NCBI RefSeq assembly: GCF_003384035.1
Contig: NZ_QQAK01000010.1
Coordinates: 248,001 to 312,000 of the forward strand
Reading direction: 5' to 3'
Length of the DNA: 64,000 nt
Source: Sporosarcina sp. BI001-red
GTDB lineage: Bacteria > Bacillota > Bacilli > Bacillales_A > Planococcaceae
The notes beneath the pieces are model-generated. The model did not search any database, was not told the origin of the DNA, and worked only from the letters and a program-made list of their open reading frames with translations. The first letter of the stretch is position 1; each line of letters starts with the position of its first letter. This document shows positions 1-7,680 of this stretch, one piece after another. A program made the position numbers and the translations under genes.

Positions 1-2
1 CA

Positions 3-545
3 GCATTCTTCCTTGTTATCGTATCGTTCAAACTAGCGGACTTTATTGGTGGTCTAATTCCTTCTGGTGAAAATGTTTCAGGAATTATGAACTTGGCAAA
101 CGCGATTTTTGGAGATAAATATCTTGTGTTGACCACGGTGACGTTTATCGTTTTGGCGTTGTTCCCATCTTATTTCGAAAAAATCAATGGCAGTCAAGAG
201 TTCGGGACATTTTTGATTTATTTATTCTTTGTAGTCATTGGAATCCCAGCATCGATTCCATTAATCGTACAAAATGCGCCATTGCTTCTTGTTTTCGTAT
301 TCATCATTGTTATGGTTAATATGGTCGTTTCGTTGACGGCAGGCAAACTGTTGAATGCCAATCTAGAAGATACGCTTTTGGCGAGTAATGCCAACATTGG
401 TGGGCCAACAACTGCTGCTGCATTGGCAATTGCAAAAGGGTGGAAAGACTTGATTGGCCCAATATTAGTCATAGGAACACTTGGTTATATTATTGGGAAT
501 TACATCGGTACGGTACTAGGGCTTTGGTTTTCAACTTTAATTTAA
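3..545 (+). CDS. DUF819 family membrane protein (YjcL-like), 5' end missing
   Basis: The reading frame is open from the window edge, so the N-terminal part lies outside. The visible part is very hydrophobic, with about five membrane segments, and ends with the glycine- and alanine-rich stretch SNANIGGPTTAAALAIAKGW followed by LGYIIGNYIGTVLG. These are the conserved C-terminal signatures of the DUF819 family (B. subtilis YjcL). The family is an integral membrane family of unproven function, often described as transporter-like. An in-frame ATG at 87 has no convincing ribosome binding site and lies inside the conserved fold, so it is not the start. A strong terminator follows 40 bp after the stop, so it is the last gene of its unit. 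Confidence 0.85.
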   Translation, partial: AFFLVIVSFKLADFIGGLIPSGENVSGIMNLANAIFGDKYLVLTTVTFIVLALFPSYFEKINGSQEFGTFLIYLFFVVIGIPASIPLIVQNAPLLLVFVFIIVMVNMVVSLTAGKLLNANLEDTLLASNANIGGPTTAAALAIAKGWKDLIGPILVIGTLGYIIGNYIGTVLGLWFSTLI

Positions 546-584
546 GAAGTATCCGAAATTTCACCGATACTTGTATGAATAGAC

Positions 585-618
585 AAAACGCTTTGCCTTC
601 TGTGCAAAGCGTTTTTTG
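585..618 (+). terminator. Rho-independent terminator of the DUF819 gene
   Basis: A perfect 12-bp stem, AAAACGCTTTGC with GCAAAGCGTTTT, has a 7-nt loop and runs straight into a T-tract. It separates the DUF819 gene from the ABC/two-component operon. Confidence 0.9.
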
Positions 619-619
619 A

Positions 620-635
620 TATGACAAGTGTCATA
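620..635 (+). promoter_or_regulatory. Candidate response-regulator operator (TATGACA-AG-TGTCATA)
   Basis: A perfect inverted repeat with 7-bp arms and a 2-bp centre lies 70 bp upstream of the ABC exporter start. A further half-site-like GATGACAG occurs 6 bp later, at about 641-648. Palindromes of this size are typical targets of NarL/LuxR-type response regulators. The operon encodes such a regulator as its fourth gene, so autoregulation is the simplest inference. No strong -35/-10 pair could be assigned with confidence. Confidence 0.45.
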
Positions 636-705
636 CGAACCGATGACAGAAGGGACTGCAACGCACTCGCGACTTTCATTACCATAAAGTCAAAGGAGTG
701 ATTGT

Positions 706-1602
706 ATGACAACGATCATCGATTGTATGGCAGTGGGAAAGTCATTTAAAGGAAAGTCCGCTGTAAAAGACCTGTCTTTTCAGATGAAAAAAGGAGAAGT
801 GGTGGCGTTATTAGGACCGAATGGAGCTGGGAAAAGTACAACAATCCAGATGCTTCTTGGTCTAATGGAACCTTCAGTAGGGAGGGTCACCATTTCAGGA
901 CAGAACCCTAAATTGAAGGCAGTCCGTGAACGAATAGGTGTCATGTTACAGGAAGTTCGATTGTTGGATACTGTCACCGTAAAGGAAATCCTTCAGCTAG
1001 TTCGAGGATATTATCCACGCCCGCTTTCGATGGAACAGTTAACCAGGTTAACCGGATTGGATGAATCTTCACTGAATACGCGTACTGAAAAGCTGTCTGG
1101 CGGCCAAAAACAACGTGTCAGTTTTGCACTAGCGCTAGCTGGTAATCCAGATATGCTGTTTTTAGATGAACCAACTACCGGCATGGATGCTATTGCACGA
1201 AAAACGTTTTGGAAATCAATTCGGGAACTTGCAGAACGTGGAACAACCATCATTTTCACTACACATTATTTGGATGAAGTGGAGGTTGCAGCGACCCGCG
1301 TTTTGATGATGAATCACGGGGAACTGATTGAAGATGCGACGCCCGCAATGATGAAAAAGAAGTTGGGGATGCAACGAATTTCATTCCTAACTGACGCGGT
1401 GTATCGTCCCGAAACTTATCAAGGGCTTGCTGCTACCGATATTCGTATAGACGGAAAGAAAGTGACCATTCTCACCGGGAATGCAGATCACTCATTGAAA
1501 ATTTTGTATGCACTTGAACTTGAAATCAGTGAAGTGACCGTTAATAGAGGCACACTAGAAGAAGCTTACAGTCAGCTAACGGACAGTCCGGAGGTGAGCT
1601 GA
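706..1602 (+). CDS. ABC transporter ATP-binding protein (YvfR-like)
   Basis: This is the nucleotide-binding subunit of an ABC-2 type exporter and powers the membrane subunit encoded next. Walker A is GPNGAGKST at residues 37-45, the signature LSGGQKQR is near 130, Walker B is MLFLDEP near 150, and the switch histidine (TTH) is at 187. The last ~90 residues form the C-terminal extension common in exporter ATPases. Start: ATG at 706, with AAAGGAGTG 7 bp upstream. The gene order ATPase, permease, sensor kinase, response regulator matches B. subtilis yvfRSTU. In such systems the exporter usually handles lipids, peptides or antibiotics, but the substrate cannot be read from sequence. Confidence 0.93.
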   Translation: MTTIIDCMAVGKSFKGKSAVKDLSFQMKKGEVVALLGPNGAGKSTTIQMLLGLMEPSVGRVTISGQNPKLKAVRERIGVMLQEVRLLDTVTVKEILQLVRGYYPRPLSMEQLTRLTGLDESSLNTRTEKLSGGQKQRVSFALALAGNPDMLFLDEPTTGMDAIARKTFWKSIRELAERGTTIIFTTHYLDEVEVAATRVLMMNHGELIEDATPAMMKKKLGMQRISFLTDAVYRPETYQGLAATDIRIDGKKVTILTGNADHSLKILYALELEISEVTVNRGTLEEAYSQLTDSPEVS

Positions 1603-2340
1603 TTGAAAATATTATGGAATGAATGCTGGTTAGAAGCATTACGTGTCTTCAGGAATCGCTACTTCATCTTTTGGTCGCTCATAATGCCGATTGTCTTTTA
1701 CGTATTTTATACTAAAGTCATGGTTCAAGATGTTGGGGATCCTAAGCTTTGGGAAAAGCATTTACTCATGTCAATGGCTGCGTTCAGTGTAATGGGAAGT
1801 TCGATTATGACGCTTGGACTTCGTCTCGTTCAGGAGCGGAATCAGGGATGGACGACATACTTGAAAACAACTCCGGTGTCTGGAGCTGTATATTTCATTG
1901 CAAAAATGGCGGGACAGACATCGGTCCATATTTTTACGATTTCAGTGATTTTTACAAGCGGTGGGTTGATTAATGGAATTTCGATGCCTGCTATCGAATG
2001 GATCACAGCAGGTATGTGGATTTTAATTGGAGCGATTCCTTTCCTCGCACTAGGCGGATTAATCGGTACGATGAAGAAATCGGATACGGCATCAGGTGTA
2101 AGCAATCTAATCTATTTAGCGCTGGCAGTAACGGGAGGCATGTGGATGCCTATGGAGTTTATGCCAAAGCTGCTACAACAAGTGGCACAATGGATACCCT
2201 CTTATCAATATGCTGCGGGCGCTTGGTCGATTATTCGCGGAGAAGCGCCTGGTTTAGTCGGTATCCTAGTTTTAATCGCTTATACAGTTGTTTTCATGAT
2301 ACTATCGATACAAAGAAGGCGGATGCAGGAGGCGATTTAG
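1603..2340 (+). CDS. ABC-2 type transporter permease (YvfS-like)
   Basis: This membrane subunit pairs with the ATPase just upstream. It has about six hydrophobic segments in 245 residues, the usual size and layout of ABC-2 permeases, including a central segment followed by GGMWMPMEFMP before the last helices, a typical ABC-2 feature. It starts at a TTG directly after the TGA of the ATPase (zero spacing), with GGAGGTGAG overlapping the upstream gene's 3' end. This implies translational coupling and stoichiometric synthesis. The next gene begins 4 bp after the stop. Substrate unknown. Confidence 0.9.
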   Translation: MKILWNECWLEALRVFRNRYFIFWSLIMPIVFYVFYTKVMVQDVGDPKLWEKHLLMSMAAFSVMGSSIMTLGLRLVQERNQGWTTYLKTTPVSGAVYFIAKMAGQTSVHIFTISVIFTSGGLINGISMPAIEWITAGMWILIGAIPFLALGGLIGTMKKSDTASGVSNLIYLALAVTGGMWMPMEFMPKLLQQVAQWIPSYQYAAGAWSIIRGEAPGLVGILVLIAYTVVFMILSIQRRRMQEAI

Positions 2341-2343
2341 CGA

Positions 2344-3459
2344 ATGAAAACATTTGAATTATTTCCACGGCGATTCGGCTGGATACCTTATGTATTTCTT
2401 GCCTATCTCACATTCCCACTATTTCATGTACTGTCGGAAACCGGTCTAAAACGAATCCTTGGGTTTGTGTTGTTAGCGGTATTTGTTATCGCTTATCGAG
2501 AAGCATATCGAGCGGTGACGGATGCTGGCCTCATTGGCTGGTCAACTATCTTAATGGTCTTCATTATCGTGTTGGCTTGGTTTTATCAACCTTATAATTT
2601 AATTTTAGCTTTTTATGTTTCGAACTTCATTGGAGGAATTGGGGATGCACGTCTGTTTAAGAGGGCAATAGAAGTATTCGGAAGTGGATTAGTTCTATGT
2701 GGAGTATTGCTAGTCTCCGAATATGGAATGGAAACAGGTATTGGATTTTTCCCTTTCATTATAGTAATGGCACTCACGCCTATCGCTGTACGTAATAGCG
2801 CAGAACGTGGCAGACTTGAAGAAAAATTGGATGCTGCGAATGAACAAATCCGTGAACTGAGTCGACAAGAAGAGCGTGTACGAATCGCACGCGATCTGCA
2901 TGACACACTCGGTCATACGTTGTCATTAATCACGTTGAAGAGTCAGGTGGTCCAACGCGTTCGAAACGATTCTGATAGGGTCTTAGAAGAAGCAAAGGGG
3001 ATTGAAAACACATCCCGTTCAGCGTTAAAGCAAGTAAGAGAGTTAGTGAGCGACATGAGAGGAAGTTCAGTTGCAGAGGAGCTTGTGCAAATGCAAGAAA
3101 TCCTTTCGGCTGCATCCATCGAGCTAAAAACGGACTTTCCTGATCCCCTGCCAGACCTCCCCCCGCTGAAACAAACGATTATTGGGATGTGTATCCGAGA
3201 GTTGGCAACAAATATTGTCCGGCATAGCAATGCTTCAACTTGTCTGATATCAATTCGGGAAACAGACGATGGGTTAGTAACGCGCGTCAAAGATAACGGG
3301 ATTGGCATGACTGGGGCTCATTATGGAAACGGCTTAAACGGTATCGTCGAACGGCTAGCGTTAGTGGAAGGAACACTTTCAATTAAAGAGCAATCCGGTA
3401 CTCTATTTAAGCTAGTCGTGCCACTTCCCATTACAACAAGAGGGGGAGAGACTGGATGA
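2344..3459 (+). CDS. Sensor histidine kinase, DesK/YvfT type
   Basis: Residues 1 to about 145 contain roughly five hydrophobic segments, a membrane sensor without an obvious extracellular domain, as in DesK. A linker coiled coil (about 155-180) leads to the HisKA_3 dimerisation motif RIARDLHDTLGHTLSLI, with phospho-acceptor His186. The C-terminal HATPase domain shows an N-box (ELATNIVRHS) and a G1 box (DNGIGM). It phosphorylates the response regulator whose ATG overlaps its stop codon (ATGA). By family analogy it may sense membrane state or a compound exported by the adjacent ABC transporter, but the stimulus is not visible. Confidence 0.92.
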   Translation: MKTFELFPRRFGWIPYVFLAYLTFPLFHVLSETGLKRILGFVLLAVFVIAYREAYRAVTDAGLIGWSTILMVFIIVLAWFYQPYNLILAFYVSNFIGGIGDARLFKRAIEVFGSGLVLCGVLLVSEYGMETGIGFFPFIIVMALTPIAVRNSAERGRLEEKLDAANEQIRELSRQEERVRIARDLHDTLGHTLSLITLKSQVVQRVRNDSDRVLEEAKGIENTSRSALKQVRELVSDMRGSSVAEELVQMQEILSAASIELKTDFPDPLPDLPPLKQTIIGMCIRELATNIVRHSNASTCLISIRETDDGLVTRVKDNGIGMTGAHYGNGLNGIVERLALVEGTLSIKEQSGTLFKLVVPLPITTRGGETG

Positions 3460-4061
3460 TTTCACTCGTGATTGCAGAAGACCAAAAGATTTTACGTGGC
3501 GCACTTGGTACGTTGCTCGATTTTGAAGAGGACCTGACAGTAATTGGGCAAGCGCAAGATGGAGAAGAAGCATTACAATTAATTCAACAACTGAAACCAG
3601 ATGTATGCATTCTGGATATTGAAATGCCAAAGAAGAGTGGCTTAGATGTTGCGGATGAATTAAAAACAGCGGGCTCTTCTTGCAAAGTTGTTATATTGAC
3701 GACATTTGCCCGACCCGGTTACTTTGAACGTGCTCTTCGATCGGATGTCAGAGGCTATTTGTTAAAAGATGGGTCCATAGATGAACTGGCAAATGCGATC
3801 AGAGCTGTGATGCAAGGTAAACGTGAGTTTTCATCAGAACTTGTGATGGGTCATTTCTCGAATGAAAATCCGTTAACAAAACGGGAGAAAGAAGTGCTAA
3901 ACCAAGCAGCAAATGGCCTAACATCAAAAGAAATCGGGACGGCGCTGTATTTATCTCCAGGGACAGTCCGGAACTACTTATCCGAAATCCTGCAGAAGGT
4001 TAGTGCGAAAAACAAAGTGGAAGCGATTGTGATTTGTCGAGAAAAGGGATGGTTAGATTGA
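3456..4061 (+). CDS. NarL/LuxR-family response regulator (DesR/YvfU-like)
   Basis: The receiver domain occupies residues 1 to about 120, with phospho-acceptor Asp54 in CILDIEMPKKSG. The acidic pair is near residues 8-9 and the switch Thr/Lys lie in ILTTFA and LLKDGS. The C-terminal LuxR helix-turn-helix is LTKREKEVLNQAANGLTSKE followed by SPGTVRNYLSEILQKV. Length (201 aa) is normal. The start overlaps the kinase stop by 4 bp, showing tight coupling. The likely target is the operon's own promoter, where a TATGACA/TGTCATA palindrome lies at 620-635. Confidence 0.93.
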   Translation: MISLVIAEDQKILRGALGTLLDFEEDLTVIGQAQDGEEALQLIQQLKPDVCILDIEMPKKSGLDVADELKTAGSSCKVVILTTFARPGYFERALRSDVRGYLLKDGSIDELANAIRAVMQGKREFSSELVMGHFSNENPLTKREKEVLNQAANGLTSKEIGTALYLSPGTVRNYLSEILQKVSAKNKVEAIVICREKGWLD

Positions 4062-4082
4062 CGAATAATAGGAAAATGGAGG

Positions 4083-4113
4083 CCGCCCACGCGTCATTGT
4101 GAGAGCGGTTTTT
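4083..4113 (+). terminator. Weak possible terminator after the two-component operon
   Basis: A short CCGC...GCGG stem with a long 18-nt loop is followed by TTTTTG, about 20 bp after the response-regulator stop. The stem is only 4 bp, so this is tentative. Confidence 0.3.
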
Positions 4114-4194
4114 GTATGGGACAGTATTTGAAACTTATCTTAACTCCTTTCGTAAAATAGGAAGTAGAAGTGATATGTAAAGGAAGTGAACGAG

Positions 4195-4695
4195 ATGCAA
4201 AAGCCGCCCAAACATGTAGAAACCCATAAAACAAGGATAGGTCAGGCTTGTGACGTGATCGGCATTCTCCTCTTTCTAGCGATAATCTTTTATACGGTGT
4301 TTCAATGGAATAGGCTTCCAGAAGAGGTTCCAATCCACTTTAACGCTGCCGGTGAAGTAGATAACTATGGATCTAAATGGGCCTTGTTGCTAGTACCACT
4401 AATTAGTGTGGGACTGTTTGCATTGCTTGAGTTTTTAGAGCGACATCCAGAGTGGCATAACTATCCTAAACGTTTAAATGAAGTGAACGCACCTCGGTTC
4501 TACCAATCCAGCCGAGAACTTTTAAACCGAGTGAAAAACCTTTCACTTCTTTTGATGACTTATACCCAGTGGGAAATTGTCCGCGTCGGACTTGGTGATT
4601 TAGACGCAATGAGCGAATGGGGGTTCGGCGGCATACTTGCGCTGATGTTAATCGTAATCTATATGGGTGTGGCCAAACAGAGGAAGATAAAATGA
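4195..4695 (+). CDS. DUF1648 domain membrane protein
   Basis: A 166-residue protein with four predicted membrane segments. The first segment is followed by LPEEVPIHFNAAGEVDNYGSK, the hallmark of DUF1648, in which a Pro-x-His-(Phe/Trp)-(Asn/Asp) motif precedes a Gly-x-x-Asp. The domain is found in SdpI-like immunity and signalling membrane proteins and in many small uncharacterised Firmicute proteins, so no specific function is assigned. An upstream in-frame GTG at 4186 overlaps the Shine-Dalgarno AAAGGAAG. The ATG at 4195 has proper spacing and is preferred. The stop runs into a strong bidirectional terminator. Confidence 0.8.
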   Translation: MQKPPKHVETHKTRIGQACDVIGILLFLAIIFYTVFQWNRLPEEVPIHFNAAGEVDNYGSKWALLLVPLISVGLFALLEFLERHPEWHNYPKRLNEVNAPRFYQSSRELLNRVKNLSLLLMTYTQWEIVRVGLGDLDAMSEWGFGGILALMLIVIYMGVAKQRKIK

Positions 4696-4739
4696 AAAGA
4701 AGCATCCTCCAGACTAACAAATGGAGGACGCTTCTTTTA
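4695..4739. terminator. Bidirectional terminator between convergent genes
   Basis: AAAGAAGC-a-TCCTCCA pairs with TGGAGGA-c-GCTTCTTT around a 10-nt loop, with A-rich and T-rich flanks on opposite sides. It can serve both the DUF1648 gene (+) and the small membrane protein gene (-), whose stop codon lies within it. Confidence 0.85.
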
Positions 4740-4922
4740 CTGTTCGGATTTAAGTTGTCGCATAGGGCGAATGAGATAAATATAAATCTGATAGACGCCG
4801 AATAACAAGGTTAGCGTCAAAATTGGAGCCAAGATGTTTTGTGGTTCTACGATGAAATAAACGCAAGCCAGGGCAGTTACGTAGACAAGGTAACCAATTG
4901 AAAAGAGATTTTTACTCGTCAA
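4737..4922 (-). CDS. Small two-helix membrane protein, function unknown
   Basis: The 61-residue product has two hydrophobic segments (about residues 7-25 and 30-49) and a basic, charged tail ending MRQLKSEQ. It begins at TTG 4922 with a strong GGAGGG about 6-7 bp upstream, and ends in a good terminator; both support a real gene. No family is recognised. It lies between a DUF1648 gene and an Excalibur-domain gene without a clear functional link. Confidence 0.6.
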   Translation of the reverse strand: MTSKNLFSIGYLVYVTALACVYFIVEPQNILAPILTLTLLFGVYQIYIYLIRPMRQLKSEQ

Positions 4923-4949
4923 TATCTTCCCTCCTAGTGTTTGCGGAGC

Positions 4950-5213
4950 TTATCGTTCGCAGGCGATACCGTCTTTGTCTCGATCCAAGCCTTTATTATT
5001 GTTGTACACAGCAGTGTTTACAGTTGGCGCATATTTAGTTTTTCCACCTTTGTTGCGAACCTTAGCATTCATCGCGACTCCGCCTTTGTACGTCTGATTC
5101 AGCATTGTACAGTTTTTGAATTTTGCAGGTGCAGCATCAGCGGGTTGTGCAGGGATGGTAGCGACTCCAAGTGCTAACACTGTTGCGGTAAGAACAGCTC
5201 CAACTTTTTTCAT
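4950..5213 (-). CDS. Secreted Excalibur calcium-binding domain protein
   Basis: The 87-residue product starts with a typical signal peptide (MKKVGAVLTATVLALGVA, cleavage probably after ADA or DAA). The mature ~58 residues form one Excalibur domain: FKNCTMLNQ, a KGGVA segment and the terminal DRDKDGIACE, in which the Asp-x-Asp-x-Asp-Gly loop resembles an EF-hand and two cysteines can form a disulfide. The domain is known from extracellular nucleases and cell-wall proteins. The longer frame to 5312 lacks a ribosome site. GGAGTG precedes two adjacent ATGs at 5216 and 5213, and the second has better spacing. It is probably secreted and Ca2+-binding; no enzyme domain is present. Confidence 0.85.
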   Translation of the reverse strand: MKKVGAVLTATVLALGVATIPAQPADAAPAKFKNCTMLNQTYKGGVAMNAKVRNKGGKTKYAPTVNTAVYNNNKGLDRDKDGIACER

Positions 5214-5450
5214 CATAAGCACTCCATTCGAGTATTGTATTTTAAGATAATTATACAGCCTTTCCAGCTGGATGGATAGACAAATTATTGAATAAATTGA
5301 TGAAATGTGCATGGAATCCGATTAATTCTCCTATGTGACCTATTCTTGACTGGATTTTGCTGATTCATAAGGCGATTTGAGCGACTATACTTGTCAACGG
5401 GCTGATAATACGATTGATCTAGCCGAATCGACTCGCGCACAGTGAATTTC

Positions 5451-5684
5451 CATCCCTAAACGCGCGAAGCGCCACTAATTAAGCTCTTAATGCCATTGAA
5501 TTGTGTCCCGTTACCGAGAAACTTTGCTAAGTGTCGGAGAAATCTTCCGATGTGATCGAGAAACTACGTCCAGTGTCGAAGAAAGTTCTCTACATGTCGG
5601 ACAAACCTTAAGAACTGTCGGAGAACAGGAAAACGGCAGCTGGTAGAGAGGTAGCTCATCCCTAAACGCGCGAAGCGCCACCAA
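5451..5684. repeat. 28-bp direct repeat pair flanking the 21-bp array
   Basis: The sequence CATCCCTAAACGCGCGAAGC continuing GCCAC occurs at 5451-5478 and 5657-5684, differing at one position near the end. Each copy contains a GCGC-GAA-GCGC mini-hairpin. The pair brackets the six-unit periodic array at 5511-5626, so array and flanks may have moved or been duplicated together. Confidence 0.8.
5511..5626 (+). repeat. 21-bp periodic array, core TGTCGGAGAAA, six units (array A1)
   Basis: Six degenerate copies of an 11-bp core start at 5511, 5532, 5553, 5574, 5595 and 5616, exactly 21 bp apart. The cores read TTACCGAGAAA, TGTCGGAGAAA, TGATCGAGAAA, TGTCGAAGAAA, TGTCGGACAAA and TGTCGGAGAAC. Most of the 10-bp spacers are unrelated to one another. 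The array lies in the 573-bp gap between the Excalibur gene and the divergent murR and is not coding. Related arrays lie at 25840 and 57008 in the opposite orientation. Confidence 0.9.
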
Positions 5685-5689
5685 TCAAT

Positions 5690-5758
5690 CACTACTCCTA
5701 CATAAGTAGTGGTACTTTCATTTGAGCATTGTCAAAAGGCTCGCACTTCAGTCATAAT
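5690..5758 (+). promoter_or_regulatory. Hairpin and probable promoter of murR
   Basis: CACTACT (5690-5696) and AGTAGTG (5705-5711) form a 7-bp inverted repeat. Downstream, TTGTCA (5729-5734) and CATAAT (5753-5758) with an 18-bp spacer form a reasonable sigma-A promoter about 28 bp before the murR start. The inverted repeat may be a regulator site or the end of an upstream transcript. Confidence 0.5.
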
Positions 5759-5786
5759 GGAAAGAATAGAGTAGGGGGCGGTCAGA

Positions 5787-6626
5787 GTGCTAGGACAGAT
5801 TAAAGATCAATTGAATCGTTTTTCAAAAACAGAGCTAAGAATTGCAGAGTATATCTTGAATAATGCGGAACTGATCCCAACGATGACTACAAAAGAATTG
5901 GCTGCAAAGACTGACGTCAGTGAAGCCTCTGTTGTTAGGTTCACCAAGTCCGTGGGAATTGGTAGCTTCAAAGCATTCAAGATTTTATTGGCACAGGAGC
6001 TTGCGAAAACAGAAGAATACATAACTGACTTTTCCATCACACAGAAGAAAGATTCTCCCTATGAATTGTTTCAAAAAGTAGTTCATGTGAATCGTGGAGC
6101 AATCGACTTGTTACTGGCATCGATCGAAAAGAAAGAACTCGAGAAGGCAGTCAAAGCGTTTCAATCGGCGCACAGAATATTATTTTACGGAGTTGGTGGC
6201 TCAGCAATTGCAGCGATGGATGCTCAATTCAAGTTTGCAAAACTCGGGTACCAAGTGGAATATCATGCGGATTTCCATTACATGCTCTCAGTTATCCCTT
6301 TTTTAAGCGAACACGATGTGTTTGTGGCAATTAGTATGTCTGGTGAAACCAAAGATGTTGTCGAACTTGCAAGGTTTGCGAAAAAACAAGGAGCTACTCT
6401 AATTAGCATTACCAACTTGAACAAATCTCCTTTATCAAAGGAATCCGATATTCAACTCGCAACTCCGAATGTAGAAAAGGATTTTCGCGTCGGAAGTATC
6501 ACATCACGCATGACGCAGCTGACAGTAATCGATAGTTTGTACATTAGCTTAGTAAACCAAATGGGCGAGTCGATTATAGATCGTTATCAGAACGCTCGGG
6601 AACAGGCGGTGAAATTGAGAAGATAA
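5787..6626 (+). CDS. murR: MurR/RpiR-family transcriptional regulator
   Basis: Residues 1 to about 77 are the RpiR-type helix-turn-helix (FSKTELRIAEYILNNAELI; TKELAAKTDVSEASVVRFTK). Residues ~125-260 are a SIS sugar-phosphate-binding domain with GVGGSAIAAMDAQ and SMSGETKDVVELA. It is expected to repress the muropeptide-recycling genes and respond to MurNAc-6-phosphate, as its homologues do. It is the first gene of murR-murQ-murP-mupG, all on the same strand. Start: GTG at 5787 with a G-rich Shine-Dalgarno (GGGGGCGG). A palindrome in front of murQ is a likely binding site. Assignment to MurR rather than another RpiR member rests on its neighbours. Confidence 0.88.
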   Translation: MLGQIKDQLNRFSKTELRIAEYILNNAELIPTMTTKELAAKTDVSEASVVRFTKSVGIGSFKAFKILLAQELAKTEEYITDFSITQKKDSPYELFQKVVHVNRGAIDLLLASIEKKELEKAVKAFQSAHRILFYGVGGSAIAAMDAQFKFAKLGYQVEYHADFHYMLSVIPFLSEHDVFVAISMSGETKDVVELARFAKKQGATLISITNLNKSPLSKESDIQLATPNVEKDFRVGSITSRMTQLTVIDSLYISLVNQMGESIIDRYQNAREQAVKLRR

Positions 6627-6641
6627 TGATTTTTGCATAAA

Positions 6642-6658
6642 ATGAAATTTAATTTCAT
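6642..6658 (+). promoter_or_regulatory. Probable MurR operator, ATGAAATT-T-AATTTCAT
   Basis: This is a perfect 8-1-8 palindrome, 17 bp upstream of the -35 of the murQ promoter. RpiR/MurR regulators typically bind AT-rich palindromes of the TGAAAT...ATTTCA form, so it is the natural operator for the adjacent MurR homologue. Confidence 0.65.
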
Positions 6659-6675
6659 ATAATTCAACTAAACTA

Positions 6676-6705
6676 TTGACTTGTAATTTCCTTGAGGCGT
6701 ACAAT
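6676..6705 (+). promoter_or_regulatory. Sigma-A promoter of murQ
   Basis: TTGACT (6676-6681) and TACAAT (6700-6705) are separated by 18 bp, about 30 bp before the murQ ATG. The position next to the palindrome suggests regulated transcription of murQ-murP-mupG separately from murR. Confidence 0.75.
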
Positions 6706-6736
6706 AAAGCCAATGCAACGTTGAAGGAGTGAGCGC

Positions 6737-7630
6737 ATGCTTGAGAAACTAGGTACGGAACAACGGAATGTACATACGATGTCATTGGATACGATGAGTG
6801 TTGCCGACGTGTTGAAAGCGATGAATAAAGAGGATGGATCAGTGATTGAGGGAATCCACGCACAGTTGCCAACGATAGAAAAAACGGTCAACGCCGTTAT
6901 AGATTCGTTTCAAAAAGGTGGAAGACTGATTTATGTCGGTGCTGGAACAAGCGGACGTCTAGGTATTTTAGATGCAGTTGAATGTGTCCCGACGTTTGGA
7001 GTATCACCAGACATGGTAGTTGGTTTAATAGCCGGAGGATTGAAAGCGTTCACAAAGGCTGTGGAAGGTGCTGAAGATAATCCGGAGCTAGGCGTACAAG
7101 ACTTGAAAGGCATCCAGCTGAATGAAACCGATACTGTCATCGGCATCGCAGCAAGTGGCAGAACACCTTATGTCATAGGCGCGCTGGACTATGCACAGAA
7201 AACTGCCGCTCATACAATCAGTATTAGTTGTAATGAAGGCGCAGAAATGAGTAGTCATGCTGACATTGCAATTGAACTTGCGACAGGTCCTGAAGTGTTA
7301 ACGGGTTCAACGAGATTGAAAGCAGGCAGCGCGCAGAAAATGGTGCTGAATATGATTTCAACAGCTGCGATGATTGGGATTGGTAAAGCGTATGAAAACT
7401 TGATGATCGATGTGCAAGCGACGAACTTGAAACTGCAAGAGCGCTCGAAACGGATCATTATGGAAGCGACTGGAGTAGATTTCGAAACAGCAACGTCGTT
7501 CTATGAATCTTCCGGTAAACACGTGAAGACGGCAACTGTCATGATTTTGCTAGATTGTTCGAAGGAACAGGCGCAAGAACGAATTGAAGCAACGGATGGA
7601 TTTGTTCGTAAAGCGATTCAACAAGCATAA
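6737..7630 (+). CDS. murQ: N-acetylmuramic acid 6-phosphate etherase
   Basis: MurQ cleaves the lactyl ether of MurNAc-6-phosphate to give GlcNAc-6-phosphate and D-lactate, the key step of MurNAc recycling in the cytoplasm. The 297-residue product has normal family length. It shows the SIS motifs VGAGTSGRLGILDAVECVPT (about residues 69-88) and GIAASGRTPYV, plus the conserved GSTRLKAGSAQKMVLNM segment and a C-terminal UBA-like tail. A ribosome site (GAAGGAG) precedes ATG 6737. It lies between its regulator and the MurNAc PTS permease, with its own promoter and operator-like palindrome. Confidence 0.96.
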   Translation: MLEKLGTEQRNVHTMSLDTMSVADVLKAMNKEDGSVIEGIHAQLPTIEKTVNAVIDSFQKGGRLIYVGAGTSGRLGILDAVECVPTFGVSPDMVVGLIAGGLKAFTKAVEGAEDNPELGVQDLKGIQLNETDTVIGIAASGRTPYVIGALDYAQKTAAHTISISCNEGAEMSSHADIAIELATGPEVLTGSTRLKAGSAQKMVLNMISTAAMIGIGKAYENLMIDVQATNLKLQERSKRIIMEATGVDFETATSFYESSGKHVKTATVMILLDCSKEQAQERIEATDGFVRKAIQQA

Positions 7631-7680
7631 AGATTATTGTAGAATCATTCACTAATAAGGGGAGAAAGGAAGGGTTCAAA

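Noticed and set aside
5511..5626. CRISPR array as an explanation for the periodic arrays
   Set aside because: The conserved core is only about 11 bp and itself degenerate, spacing is 20-21 bp in total, and no cas genes are present. CRISPR repeats are 23-47 bp and nearly identical.
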